In this document: positions 43,991-53,774 of the stretch, in pieces
How positions within the stretch are numbered: position 1 is the first letter of the stretch
Layout of the letters: every line of letters starts with the position of its first letter
Source: Forficula auricularia
Lineage: Eukaryota; Arthropoda; Insecta; Dermaptera; Forficulidae
Length of the DNA: 64,000 bases
Direction: 5' to 3'
Assembly: GCA_024734495.1 (NCBI GenBank)
Contig: JALMQS010000085.1
Span: 12,066,048 to 12,130,047 of the forward strand
Translations under genes and position numbers: made by a program
Notes under the pieces: model-generated
Told to the model about the DNA's origin: nothing
Databases searched by the model: none
Seen by the model: only the letters and a program-made list of their open reading frames with translations

Positions 43991-44340
43991 AATAATGAAA
44001 AATTAAAGTGTTTAAAGTAGTTGTTTCACTATATGGGTTTTCTTAGGATTTTTTTGAAACTTAGACAAATTATTATTTAAATACTTCTGGATCGATTGGT
44101 GGCAAAACGAAATTTATGGACAATATAGTTCCGGAGATATTAAATTCCAAAGATAGAGTTTTTCAGACTCTTATACATTGCACTATACCTGATATCGGAA
44201 AGTTTACATACATATTTAATTATAATTAAGAAACTCTTCTTACCATTGTTATAAAAAACTAAACCAACATTGAACAATAACTACTACATTTTTTAAGAAA
44301 ATTTTAATTCATAGTTACAACACAGTTTCTGAGATAATAA
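43991..44340. other. No gene recognised
   Basis: AT-rich. The phrase AATAGTTCCGGAGATATTAAAT-type sequence hints at an old transposon, but it cannot be placed. Confidence 0.3.
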
Positions 44341-44409
44341 TTAATAAAGTAGATATCGATGAGGCAGTCCAAAAAAGAAGAAGATAATTTACACTATATT
44401 TTTATTCAT

Positions 44410-44452
44410 AAAACCGACGTTTCGGAGGCTATTCCTCCTTCTTCAGGGTTTT
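44410..44452 (-). ncRNA. Hammerhead-like ribozyme motif, family B
   Basis: Minus strand: AAAACC, CTGAAGA, A, GGAGG-AATAG-CCTCC stem II, GAAACGTC, GGTTTT. Stem I is six perfect pairs beside the core, and stem II is five perfect pairs. The cleavage triplet is GTC. Stem III is only the palindrome ACGT. It is the most complete motif in the window. Confidence 0.65.
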
Positions 44453-44485
44453 GAAAAGCCAGTGACTTTCCTTCATTAACTTTTC

Positions 44486-44528
44486 AAAACCCTGAAGAAG
44501 GGGGAATAGCCTCCGAAACGTCGGTTTT
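44486..44528 (+). ncRNA. Hammerhead-like ribozyme motif, family B
   Basis: Mirror copy of 44410-44452 with the same AAAACC/GGTTTT stem I. Stem II is GGGGG/CCTCC with one mismatch. Confidence 0.6.
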
Positions 44529-45067
44529 ATGAATAAAAAGATAGTGTAAATTATCTTCTTCTTTTTTGGACTGCCTCATCGATATCCACTTAATTCACTT
44601 ATCTGTCCGTCTCCAAAAATTACTCCAATCTTATAATTAATAAATAATTAAAAATGTAAAATAAAATATTTACACCAAAAACAAGCTGGCAACAATGCAT
44701 TTATTTAACCTAAAAAGTGGGTTAACTTTAGTACTTTTTTGACATTTTGTCACTTCAGCTTTCAATCGCTAATTAAGAACTTTTGTTTTATAAATCTCCC
44801 TTTATAATGTACTTTATCTGACATTTCTATGATAAAATATATACAAGCTCGGACAGTGTTGGCAGATTTGTCAAACGAGCACGGGATTGGCTAGTAGTGG
44901 TAGATAAACAGGAAAAGTTTTACGCTTATGAATTATGAATCCTTATTGTCTGTTCTATTATACTCTAGCATTAACTTTTTGCTAGTATTATGGCGAAACA
45001 ACTACCTTAAGAATAAGAAAAATTAAAAAAGTTTCACATAATAATTTCAGACAATTGGTTGAAGAAT

Positions 45068-45112
45068 AAGTCTCTGAAGAAGTCGCAATTATAGTGACTA
45101 AACGTCCGTATT
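45068..45112 (+). ncRNA. Decayed hammerhead-like motif, family G
   Basis: CTGAAGA, A, GTCGC...GTGAC, then TAAACGTC: the first core G of GAAA is replaced by T. Probably inactive. Confidence 0.35.
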
Positions 45113-45504
45113 GTTTAATATAAAATTCTGAATTAAATTTATTTATCCAGTTTCCTAAGATCTTATAAATTATTTAAATTATGGATACGATTCACCAAAC
45201 AAATAAATACAATTCAATCAGAAAACCAAGACTTTTATATCTACATCCAGAAAGTGGCCACAATACACCACTTCAGGTATTTGAAATACAAAATTCAAAA
45301 TACCTTTAGAAAATTCAAAAAATATATTCGAAATACCATGCATATATGAAAATTCTCAAAAATTGTATTTGAAATACAGATTCAAATAAACTGCAACGGA
45401 TCGTTGCTAAACTTTATCCAAATTCATTTGAAATATTAATATGTTTGTTCCTTTATTATTAATCAGATATCACTTGCAATTTGTAGTTCATGTTGACATT
45501 AATT

Positions 45505-45865
45505 AAAAATAATTCTCATTTAATAGTCGAGGAATAATCATTCTACATTGGATTTTTGACATTTCGGTTATTATTGTAACCGTTGCCTGAAGACATGGAG
45601 GAATCGACTTAAAATCAAAAATAGCCATCGATTCTCATCTAATACTTGAGGAATAACAATTCTACATTAGGTTTTTGACGTTTCGATTATTATTGGTAAC
45701 CATTGCTGAAGACATGGAGGAATCGACTTAAAATCAAAAATAACGATCGATTCTCATCTAATACTAGAGGAATTACCTTATTGCATTCCATTTTTGATGT
45801 TTTGACTATTAATGGCAACCTCTACTGAAAACGTGGAAGAATCGACTTAAAATCAAAAAGACTAA
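45505..45865. repeat. Tandem array, three units of about 120 bp
   Basis: Units begin ATTCTCATCTAATA (45510, 45631, 45750) and share GACATGGAGGAATCGACTTA and TTTTTGACGTTTCG. Each contains CTGAAGAC and, in antisense, CGAAACGTC, which may be scrambled hammerhead sequence. No full motif assembles. Confidence 0.7.
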
Positions 45866-46299
45866 ATTCTTTTATGGCAAACAACTCAAGCTTGATTTCA
45901 TTTCAATCGGTGCAACGGTGTGGAAAAATTCGTGGACGAAAAAAACGATAACATACTGGTGGATCCATCCATCCATCCATTCATCCCCACGCACTTCCAA
46001 AAAAATGGCACTTTTTGGCCTCTTGACGAGATCCAATGTAATTTTTGGCAAAACCGTCACGTGCTAAAATTCAATCTAATTGAATACTACAATTTGTGAC
46101 CTTAATTGAGTCCATGGGTTCCGTAGTCTTTACCTGAGTACCTTTGAAGTCGCGCTTGCCGCGCGACCGATTTCAATACTTTCCCCATGCTTCGAATTGG
46201 ATAAAGTAATAAAAAAGTATTATTATTTCATGTCCCAATGGTTGGGTTAATTTCTTCTCGTGCAATAAACCCGATTATCAAAAAATCAATGTTATTAGT
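45866..46299. other. No gene recognised
   Basis: Contains CCATCCATCCATCCAT and a small hairpin (GTCGCGC TTGCC GCGCGAC at 46148). Otherwise unremarkable. Confidence 0.3.
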
Positions 46300-46345
46300 T
46301 TTTTTGGCACACGGGTTCAATTCCCGGGGAGGTGAGTTCATCCCT
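46300..46345 (+). repeat. SINE family 3 head fragment
   Basis: CACACGGGTTCAATTCCCGGGGAGGTG resembles the T-arm/B-box part of 41411-41470 and 49630-49660. Confidence 0.4.
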
Positions 46346-46781
46346 TCTGACATGTAATAGGAATTATTTATAAATAAACGACGAATTTAGTTGATCATAT
46401 CCTCTCGTGATTTTATTTTTAAGTGTTCTACCAACGGAAATTTGAAATAATAAAAACTTTTTCAACTGTAATTCTGGTGTCTTTAAAAGTTATCTATTTT
46501 TATTATAATCGGCTTGAGCGACGACGCCAACGTAATTTTTTAATTTTAAAACCCACTAATAGTTCATGGTAAATAAAATTTATTCAAATTAGAAAATTTA
46601 AATTATTAACAATTTTGTTGAGCAAGCAATGCAACCATCGTGCTGTACCAGTATATCCTTACTATTTTAATAATTGATTGGATGTTTGGTGAGGTGTTTC
46701 GGATAATAATATTACTCCGTGTTCAGTAATTAATTCAGCTTGTAGATTTGTATAAGCCTTTATGTGATTTTGTTGGACAAT

Positions 46782-46826
46782 ATTGTACATTTATTTGTTT
46801 CTGGCAGCCCTGCCTTCATCAGCAAC
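46782..46826 (-). ncRNA. Hammerhead-like motif, family F (with stem III hairpin)
   Basis: Mirror of 48116-48160: GTTG, CTGATGA, A, GGCA-GGGC-TGCC, A, GAA, ACA...TGT hairpin, A, CAAT. All core bases are present. Confidence 0.5.
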
Positions 46827-46982
46827 CTGTGTACAGAGAGATTTTTGTCGCTTTAAACAATCGACATCATGGAAAATATGCCTCAATTTACAAGTGATCG
46901 AAGTATAATTTACAATTTATATTTGATTTTTACATTTGACTTTTACATTATCCCATCCCTTTTTTGTTCTGTTATTACATTA

Positions 46983-47627
46983 CGAGCTTTTCGTGCGTGC
47001 CTTTGGCACGCCCTCGAAGCTCGGCCCTCCGGGCTGGTGCCCTGGCGGGCAGCGTCTCGGTCCAAAAATTTTATTCCTCTTAAAAAACCACACTCCAAAT
47101 GTATACCCGTAAACTACCGAAAATACATCGTCTCTTAAAAGTTTCGCATCTTTAATTTTTGATGTGGCGAGGTGGGGGGGGAGGAGGAACAATTATCAAT
47201 ATATTTAATGTTTCTTAATTTAAAAAGAATTGGAGTCTTTCATTTCAAAATTCGAATATATAATATATATTTCAAATTTGCCTGGTTAATGAAGATCGAT
47301 TGGAGCCATCAGTTTAAAATCAGAGCTGAGAATTATATTTCAAATTTGCCTCGTTAATTAATATATATTTAATGTTTCTTAATTTAAAATCTATTGGTGT
47401 TTTTTCATTTTCATTCGAGTTCAAATGAATACAATATTATCTAGACACAAAGTCTAAATCAAAATATATAGTTTTAGTAAAAGAAATCAAGATATAAATA
47501 TTAATGTGACATTGGTCTAGTGGTTAGAGCTGATGACCATAGTTCAAGAGTTCGTCGGTTCGATTCTAGGCAAGAGGGTAATTTTTTTAGAGAAATTTCT
47601 CTAAGCGTTGTTACAAATGAATCTAGA
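46983..47627 (-). mobile_element. Helitron family Y, copy Y3 (tRNA-like cargo)
   Basis: Minus strand from A|TCTAGATTCATTTG to hairpin GCGTGCC AAA GGCACGC, then ACGAAAAGCTCG|T. Cargo 47500-47580 reads on the plus strand TGGTCTAGTGGTTAGAGC (A-box-like) and GGTTCGATTCT (B-box-like). It shares this cargo only with Y1. Confidence 0.6.
47505..47580 (+). other. tRNA-like sequence captured in a Helitron
   Basis: TGGTCTAGTGG fits the pol III A box and GGTTCGATTC the B box, spaced as in tRNA genes. No clean acceptor stem or anticodon loop can be drawn, so it is a tRNA relic or SINE head rather than a functional tRNA. The counterpart is at 19388-19475 (minus). Confidence 0.5.
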
Positions 47628-48115
47628 TCAATATATATAGTATGTGAAAAATTGTATTACTATCTTACAAAAAACTTTTTTTATTTTTATTTTTATTTGA
47701 ATTTTTCCCTTTGTATTAAGATATTTATTGAAAACAGTTATTTTAAGATTTCAAAGGGCCTAAGAAACTTGATACCAATAATGTGATTAATAATGTGATT
47801 AAACAACAACTGGCTGGTAAGCAAGTTTCTTAGGCCCTTTGAAAATCCTAAAATAACTGTTTTCAATAAATATCTTAATACAAAGGGAAAAATTCAAATA
47901 GAATATTCAAAATAAAAATAAAATAAAGGAGTTTTTTGTAAGATAGTAATACAATTTTTCACATAATGTAATAACAGACCAAAAAAGGGATGGGATAATG
48001 TAAAAGTCAAATGTAAAAATCAAATGTAAATTGTAAATTATACTTCGATCACTTGTAAATTGAGGCATATTTTCCATGATGTCGATTGTTTAAAGCGAAA
48101 AATCTCTGTACACAG

Positions 48116-48160
48116 GTTGCTGATGAAGGCAGGGCTGCCAGAAACAAATAAATGTACAAT
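48116..48160 (+). ncRNA. Hammerhead-like motif, family F (with stem III hairpin)
   Basis: GTTG, CTGATGA, A, GGCA-GGGC-TGCC stem II, A, GAA, ACA-AATAAA-TGT stem III hairpin, A (H17), CAAT. Stem I pairs GTTG/CAAT (last pair G-T). Unlike the other families, a monomeric stem III of three pairs is possible, so this copy could in principle cleave alone. Stem II is flanked by an A-A mismatch at the core. Confidence 0.5.
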
Positions 48161-48334
48161 ATTGTCCAACAAAATCACATAAAGGCTTATACAAATTACA
48201 AGCTGAATTAATTACTGAACACCGAGTAATATTATTATCCGAAACACCTCACCAAACATCCAATCAATTATTAAATTATTAATTTAAAACCAACTACGGA
48301 GTCTAGGACACTACACTTCCCCAGCTAGTAAAAA

Positions 48335-48371
48335 TAGCAAGATGCCTGCCGAAGGCGGGCTTCGCAGCTGG
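48335..48371 (+). mobile_element. Helitron 3' end (solo)
   Basis: Hairpin GCCTGCC GAA GGCGGGC followed by TTCGCAGCTGG and T gives CTRR|T. The 5' end could not be located. The same hairpin with the opposite strand is at 38304-38324. Confidence 0.5.
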
Positions 48372-48374
48372 TTA

Positions 48375-49098
48375 ATAAATATTTGAACACATCACATTAA
48401 TTTTTCATGAAGCTAGTTCAAGTTATTAGGTAATATATTAATTATTTTCGTTTTTATAAAATTTGTCGATTCTTTTTTTAATTTTTAAATAATAATTCGC
48501 CTCTCAGTTCTGGTATAATAAAGAAAAACTTCATCGGACGGGGATCGGACCGTTTAGTATAAAGATAATCCCGGAAAATTTCAAAACCTTGTGATTTTCT
48601 TTGCAAACTTTGATTAAAAAAATATCTAAATCCGATTGCAAATTTATTTTTTTATTTTTCATTTTATATATTTATTTATTTTTATCAAAAGGGTAACCAT
48701 CAGTGAAATGGAATGATGAGATTAAAGATTAATTCAAAAAAATATCAAAAGCAATGTAGATTTATAATGGCGGTTTTTGTACTAGTCCGCTTGACTGATT
48801 GAATGGCTCATTAATTTGTTTATGGGATTTTTTATTTAGAAAAGAGTAATAATTAATTGAGAGACAATAAAGAAGTGAGATAAATCTGTTTTACTCCCTT
48901 GGACCACAAAGGATTCAATTCAAAAAGAATTGGCCGATAGCAAGAGAGCCAACCTCTAAGCTCACCTTCACCAACTAGGGTCAAATTTTAAATATTTACA
49001 ATAAAAAAAACTATTTAATAAATAAAAATGAATGACTAAAAAATTATAAAGGCTGAAGAAAAATTAGTACCTATTCTAATTAAAATTTTAATTCTTCC
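48375..49098. other. No gene recognised
   Basis: AT-rich unique sequence with a less AT-rich patch at 48890-48975. Confidence 0.3.
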
Positions 49099-49111
49099 AA
49101 AATTAAAACCT

Positions 49112-49325
49112 GGGGAGTCAAGTTGTTCAGTCGGCTAACGCACTGGTCTCGCTTCAGCATCGATCGATTATGACGCCGTTGGAGTGGGGGGCGGGGGTTC
49201 GATCCTGGCTGGCAAATAAAAATTTCTACCGGCTAAAAACTCGGCTCCCCCACTAACCCGACTAACACTTTACTTATGTGCTGTCTAAATGGCCTTTTTG
49301 CTGTGACATTAAATAAATTAAAAAA
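49112..49325 (+). mobile_element. tRNA-derived SINE with 13-bp target-site duplication
   Basis: Identical 13-mers AAAATTAAAACCT flank the element (49099-49111 and 49326-49338). The head GGGGAGTCAAGTTGTTCAGT continues into CGGCTAACGC (A-box region), and GGGGGTTCGATCC is B-box-like. A unique body with CTTTACTTATGTGCTGTC follows, then an AAATTAAAAAAAA tail. A textbook SINE structure. Confidence 0.85.
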
Positions 49326-49437
49326 AAAATTAAAACCTCTGTAATTTGTATTCTTTTAATATTAAAAAATTATTTGTCTCACGTTTGAAATAAATTTATG
49401 AGAATTCAAGTCGATAGATAGAAATAGAAGTAAATTT

Positions 49438-49705
49438 TTAAGAAAATCACAAAAGGTTGTCATCTATTAGATCCGAGATGGCATGATGATTTTTAATTAT
49501 ATGTCACAAGAGTATATTTTTTAGCCCCTAGGGAATCGTACCCGGGTGCAAGTATAATAGCAATCCGGCCAATTGATCTGGTTCAAACCTCACGGCGTAG
49601 CCAATTAGCCTGATTGCCATATTGGCAAGCGGGTTCGATTCCCGAGGGGGGCAAAAAATGTATCACAAACAATTCATTCCATGAATGACATCCTCTTAAT
49701 TTTTT
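49438..49705. repeat. Inverted pair of SINE family 3 units, diverged
   Basis: GGGAATCGTACCCGGGTGCA and the mirrored GCAAGCGGGTTCGATTCCCG sit in opposing arms. Outer parts match 41229-41300 (TGTCATCTATTAGATC, TTTTAATTATATGTCA). Confidence 0.5.
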
Positions 49706-49759
49706 GGAGATATATAGCTCGACAGAAAAAATTCTAGGTAAAACTATTTAAACTAGTAA

Positions 49760-49912
49760 TTAATAGAGATTATGGTGTTGGTGCAAAGTGAAACAACTTT
49801 AATAAAGATAAAAGTAAATAAATATTCTATGAAAAGTAAAAAAATAAAAGAGGTAAATTTTTCCAATATATGTGTATATATATTTCGGACTATCAAACCA
49901 TCTTCAGGAATT
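49760..49912 (-). repeat. Family A terminal module (interrupted by mariner)
   Basis: GGTGTTGGTGCAAAGTGAAAC to the antisense hammerhead-like motif. A mariner follows 14 bp later. Its far flank (51200-51240, GTGAAAC...GACCTAGAAAA) resembles the opposite family A arm, so the mariner may sit inside a family A palindrome. Confidence 0.45.
49871..49912 (-). ncRNA. Hammerhead-like motif, family A (eroded)
   Basis: CTGAAGA, T, GGTTTGATAGTCC, GAAATATATATA. Stem II is weakened and stem I is mostly lost. Confidence 0.35.
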
Positions 49913-49925
49913 GCATATATACATA

Positions 49926-51176
49926 CTAGGCAGATCAAAAAGTCTGAATAAGTGAAACAAGAAAACAATTTTTGGCCAAATTCGGTTTTATTTTTTCAAC
50001 ATGCATTCCTTTTAAGTCAATATAGCGAGCCCAACGTTTTTCTAACTTTTTTATCCCGTTCGAAAAGTAATCCTTCGGAAGTCTTTCAAAATAGGCCTCA
50101 GTTTCAGCTTTTTGAGTTAAATCGCTTACCGGTGATCCATCTCTTCAGGTTTGGAAACGGGTAAAAGTCGCTGAATAGGTCTGGATGATGGATCCAGTTC
50201 AAATCCGATTTCGTGCAATTTGCTTAAGCAACTAACGATGAATGAGCAGACGCATTTTTCGTGATGATAGAGGATTTTTTCTTCTTTCAAATGCGGCCGT
50301 TTTTCTGTGATTTCAATTTTTCAAACAATCCAATAATGATGAATAATATGCGCCAGTTTTGGTTTTACCTTTTTCAAGATAGTCGATGAATATTATTCCA
50401 CGCGCATTCTAAAATACGGAGGCCATAAACTTTCGGAGTTTTTGGACGCTTCGGAGAACTTTCACCCGAAGAAACCCATTGTTTTGACTCTGGATTTGAC
50501 TCTGGTGTATAGAAAAAAGAAAGAAAGAAATCCATGTTTCATCCATGGTTTTGAAAAACTACCTGAATTTCCCGTAAGCATTGTCATTTTCTGCTGGGAA
50601 GTCGTAACACGAATTCCTTTTTTAGCCAATTGTGAGCAAATGCGGCACCCATCGCGCGCAGAGCTTTTTCATAGCTAAAACATAATGTATGATATTGAAC
50701 ACACTGCCATACGACATCTTTGTGGTCTCAGCTAGCTGCCTCAATTTCACTTTGGGGTGGTTCAACATAATATCATGGATTTTTTGGGCGTTTTCTGGTG
50801 TCAGACCTCTTTTCGGTGTCCAGATCGTTCAGCTTCACTTGTGCTTGTTCGGCTGCAATGAAAGTCAGAAAACCACTTTTGAATCATCTTCATCGACGAT
50901 GCAGAGTCCGTAATACTTATCTAGCTTGGCTTTGGTCTCGGTTATCGTTTTCTTGCGTAAATATTAGTGTCCAGAACACGAAACTCGGCTTTTTTCATTT
51001 TTAAAATAATACGGAGGTTGGTTGCTTCTCACTGCTGTAACTTGTAAATGCGAAAACATGAATGGCTAAAATTTTGACAGACGTCTAATGAAGAATGAAG
51101 TTAGTTATGACTTATTCACATTGGTACATACTAGCCCCATATCATAGGATTATTCCAGACTTTTTGATCTGCCTGG
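49926..51176 (-). mobile_element. Full-length mariner element, inactive
   Basis: TIRs CTAGGCAGATCAAAAAGTCT and CCAGGCAGATCAAAAAGTCT are flanked by TA on both sides. The length of 1251 bp is right for mariner. The single minus-strand transposase frame is broken throughout. Both ends intact with a ruined gene means it could at best be moved in trans. Confidence 0.85.
49955..51000 (-). pseudogene. mariner transposase pseudogene
   Basis: Readable minus-strand blocks in order: KAEFRVL, IQKWFSDFHCSRTSTSEAER (N-terminal HTH), SARDGCRICSQL, MDETWIS..YTPESNPESKQW (here KHGFLSFFFYTPESNPESK), GESSPKRPK, YLEKGKTKTGAYYS, KKRPHLK, HHEKCVCSFIVSCLSKLHEI, and C-terminal YFSNGIKKLEKRWARYIDLK. These are successive mariner domains. 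The usual HDNAPxH block with the second catalytic Asp reads HEKCVC, and frames change repeatedly with stops. Confidence 0.8.
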
Positions 51177-51178
51177 TA

Positions 51179-52110
51179 TATTGAAAAAATTACCTAGTTA
51201 ATATTTTTAATTTTTAACGTGAAACAAACGACCTAGAAAACCTAACTCATAGTAAATTAATATCTTATAAAATATTTATTTACTTTTATCTTATAAATTA
51301 GGATTAAATAAGAATATCTTATTATCATTAATTATTTATATTTTAGGTACGGAGCCTTCGGTATGCTCGCACTTGTCTGGATTATTTTGTCTATTCTCTG
51401 TTCTACGATGTCACAATTTCTTGAATAAATAAAATTTATTTCTGTAATACTTTTCTCCTTTTCTCCTTTTTTAAATAATCCCTCCCGCTTAGGCAAATAT
51501 ATATCTAGTCTCAAATGAGAGAATTTCTGTTTGAAATTAAATAAAGCGCCGTCAATCAAATCAAATCTCAAGTAAATTCAATAAGAATCTCTTTATTAGG
51601 GGGGCAAGCAAAACAAATTAGACCCAATTCAGGCATTCACGCTTTCCAATTCAACTGGAAAAATTTGATGGAATCAAAAGAACCCTCTCTCTGTGATCTG
51701 TGTGTGTGTGTGTCTGTGGATGAGAGAGAGAGAAAGGAGAGAGATATTAAAAAGTGTTTTTACTCGTTTATAAATTAGTAAGATTTTATTTAAAGCTTTA
51801 TTTCAAAGGTGTTTCTCTCAAACTCAAAGATGGCTTTCTGCTTAGGGTTTTGAATACAAAAATTCGAGAGGCGAATTTAATACTTGCACATCTTATCCAG
51901 TATACTTACTTACCATTATATGTGAAAGTATTAAAAATGAAAAAAAAATTAAATTGTATTTGTTTTTGCAACTAGCTTCAAGGCACGGCTTTGACGGGAC
52001 TTTTGCTAGCCAGGGCCCCTTGACCCCCATGTGGCAGTTTTATTGATGTTTTATACACGTGTAAAGAACACTTTCATATATCAACTCATGTGAATTAATT
52101 TTACTTATGG
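51179..52110. other. No gene; microsatellites at 51697-51735
   Basis: (GT)n and (GA)n runs, and otherwise unique AT-rich sequence. 51970-52030 is less AT-rich and may be a decayed Helitron end (CTAGCTTCAAGGCACGG). Confidence 0.35.
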
Positions 52111-52117
52111 AAAGTGG

Positions 52118-52330
52118 TGTAGGTTTTAGGTGAAACATGATGTTAGTTAATAGAGTAAAGGGTGTGTAGTTTCACAAATGAAATAAAATCTCAAAGAGGT
52201 TTATACAAGCTCAACTATATTTCGAGTTATTAGTCCATCATATAATCAGAAATATATTGAGTTTGTATAAACCCTTTTGAGTTTTATTTCATTCACTGTG
52301 AAACTACACACCCTTTTACTCTATTAACCC
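52118..52330. repeat. Family A palindrome, eroded
   Basis: Arms 52145-52225 and 52258-52325 are inverted copies (GTGTGTAGTTTCACA, TTTGTATAAACCCTTTTGAG). The hammerhead-like core at about 52215-52250 (minus) has lost CTGANGA. Confidence 0.5.
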
Positions 52331-52339
52331 TCATGTGAA

Positions 52340-53020
52340 TTAATTGTAATAGATTGATGAAGAGGACAAAGTATATCTCTTTATGAATGAATTTTAAAAA
52401 TTTATTTTTCCAGCAGAAGACAATATTTTATTGTCCCCTTCTGCTACTAAATTATTCGGCAAAAAGAACCTTCAACTTAAATTAAAATAAAGTTTTTGTC
52501 TTGTAAAAATTCAATAAATAAGGTAAAAATCGTCATTTGGGAGAATTATCCAATTAAAAAATTAAAAATAATAAACTTTTAAAGATTATTATTAGAATAT
52601 AGAAAATTTAGGTTTAATTAGGCTCAAAATAAGTTTTTAATAATTTCAATAGGCTGAAATTTCCTAGATTTCAAAACAATATAGCAATGGGTTTTCAAAT
52701 TGATTTTGTTTTCTTTAAAGAATTCTACGGGCTAATTGAATTTTGGTTTTAATCTTTAAAATATATTTGTAAAGAAATTCCAAAAGCTAATTAATTCCTT
52801 TTAGTTAGTTTAGTTAGTATGAGTTTCAATAATCCGTTATAATTAACTTTGAAATAAATAAATAATATTGAAATGAATGAATGAGCTCGAATACAAAAAG
52901 CCATGATTAGTTCTTTTGAAATGGCTGAGGGTCTTAAATACAACAGAAAAAAGATGAGTAGTGGAGATTCCCAAGGGCAGTTTTTAAGAAAAATGATTTT
53001 TAAATAAATCGTTATTTTAT
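52340..53020. other. No gene recognised
   Basis: AT-rich unique sequence. Confidence 0.3.
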
Positions 53021-53024
53021 TTTA

Positions 53025-53619
53025 AAATTAAATATTTTTCATATTATATATAATCAAAAGCTTGGCTTGAAACTTTTTTATTTTTTCTACCCTATTAAAG
53101 ACGGTCTTCAGAATTAATTTTCAAATTTTTTCACGAAACCTAAAAGGAAGTAGAATTTTGAAAAAAAACAGATTTTTTTAAATAACCTCTGCGAACTTTT
53201 TCAAAAATTTAGTTATAATGACGATTTTTTTTTTAATTTTTGGTTTTAAAAATGTACTTTAAAAAAATAAATAGTTTTTTTTTTAAATCTTTGTTGCAGT
53301 ATTAAATTCTTCTTCAACGATAATGTGGTTAGAGGCTATTGAGAAAGAATGACACTCAAAAATCTTACAAACAGGGCCGCCAACACTTGTTTTTTGCTAG
53401 TTTAGTTCTTTTATTGTTTAGCAAGCTATGTTGGCTAACCTGAATTTTTTTTAGTTTTTCCTGAATATTCCAATTTTCCGGCAACTTTTCCAATTTTTTT
53501 TTACGTATTAACCTGAATTGGACTATTAGGAACATTTAAAAAAAATTAGCCGAATCGGTCCAGGCATTTGAGAGACTCTGCGCTTACGAAGAAACAGAAA
53601 TACATTTTTATTATATAGA
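53025..53619 (-). mobile_element. Helitron, 5' part of the 12.2-kb family
   Basis: Minus strand starts A|TCTATATAATAAAAATG and follows the sequence of 12224-12720: CTCTCAAATGCCTGGACCGA, ATAGTCCAATTCAGGTTAAT, AAAGACGGT. The 3' hairpin end is missing. Confidence 0.6.
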
Positions 53620-53636
53620 TAAAAGATGTTCTAATG

Positions 53637-53686
53637 AGAACGTTTTGTCTAGCTTTTGGTCGGCATCTTCAGTATATTTAATTAAA
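53637..53686 (-). ncRNA. Possible decayed hammerhead-like motif
   Basis: Minus strand CTGAAGA, T, GCCGACCAAAAGC..., AAAACGTT, CTC. Stem II is not convincing. Listed because the order of blocks is right. Confidence 0.2.
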
Positions 53687-53774
53687 CAACTTAAGCGGAT
53701 TCTTAAGAGGAAATCAATAAGGTTGTCCTTTGTTTAATGTAAATAAACATCTGAACAAAAACATTAATGTGAAA

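Larger units (their letters stand above)
44342..44599. mobile_element. Compact palindrome, hammerhead family B pair
   Basis: Arms 44342-44459 and 44482-44599 are near-perfect inverted copies with only about 22 bp between. Outer ends read GATATCGATGAGGCAGTCCA and its mirror. Each arm holds one complete hammerhead-like motif with a six-pair stem I. No coding content. A single-arm relative is at 63491-63600. Confidence 0.75.
46663..48280. mobile_element. Palindrome with hammerhead family F pair, split by Helitron Y3
   Basis: Left arm 46663-46981 plus 47640-47790 and right arm 47815-48280 are inverted copies sharing AATTGATTGGATGTTTGGTG, ACATCATGGAAAATATGCCT and CTTACAAAAAACTTTTT. Helitron Y3 (46983-47627) interrupts the left arm. 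Without it the palindrome is about 0.95 kb with a spacer near 25 bp. No coding frame survives. Confidence 0.7.

Noticed and set aside
45505..45865. Tandem hammerhead array
   Set aside because: CTGAAGAC and antisense CGAAACGTC occur in each unit, but on opposite strands and in an order that cannot form the core.
47505..47580. Functional tRNA gene
   Set aside because: Boxes are present, but no cloverleaf can be drawn, and the same stretch is repeated inside another Helitron copy.
49952..51004. Plus-strand ORFs of 67-78 residues
   Set aside because: They are antisense shadows of the mariner transposase pseudogene on the minus strand.
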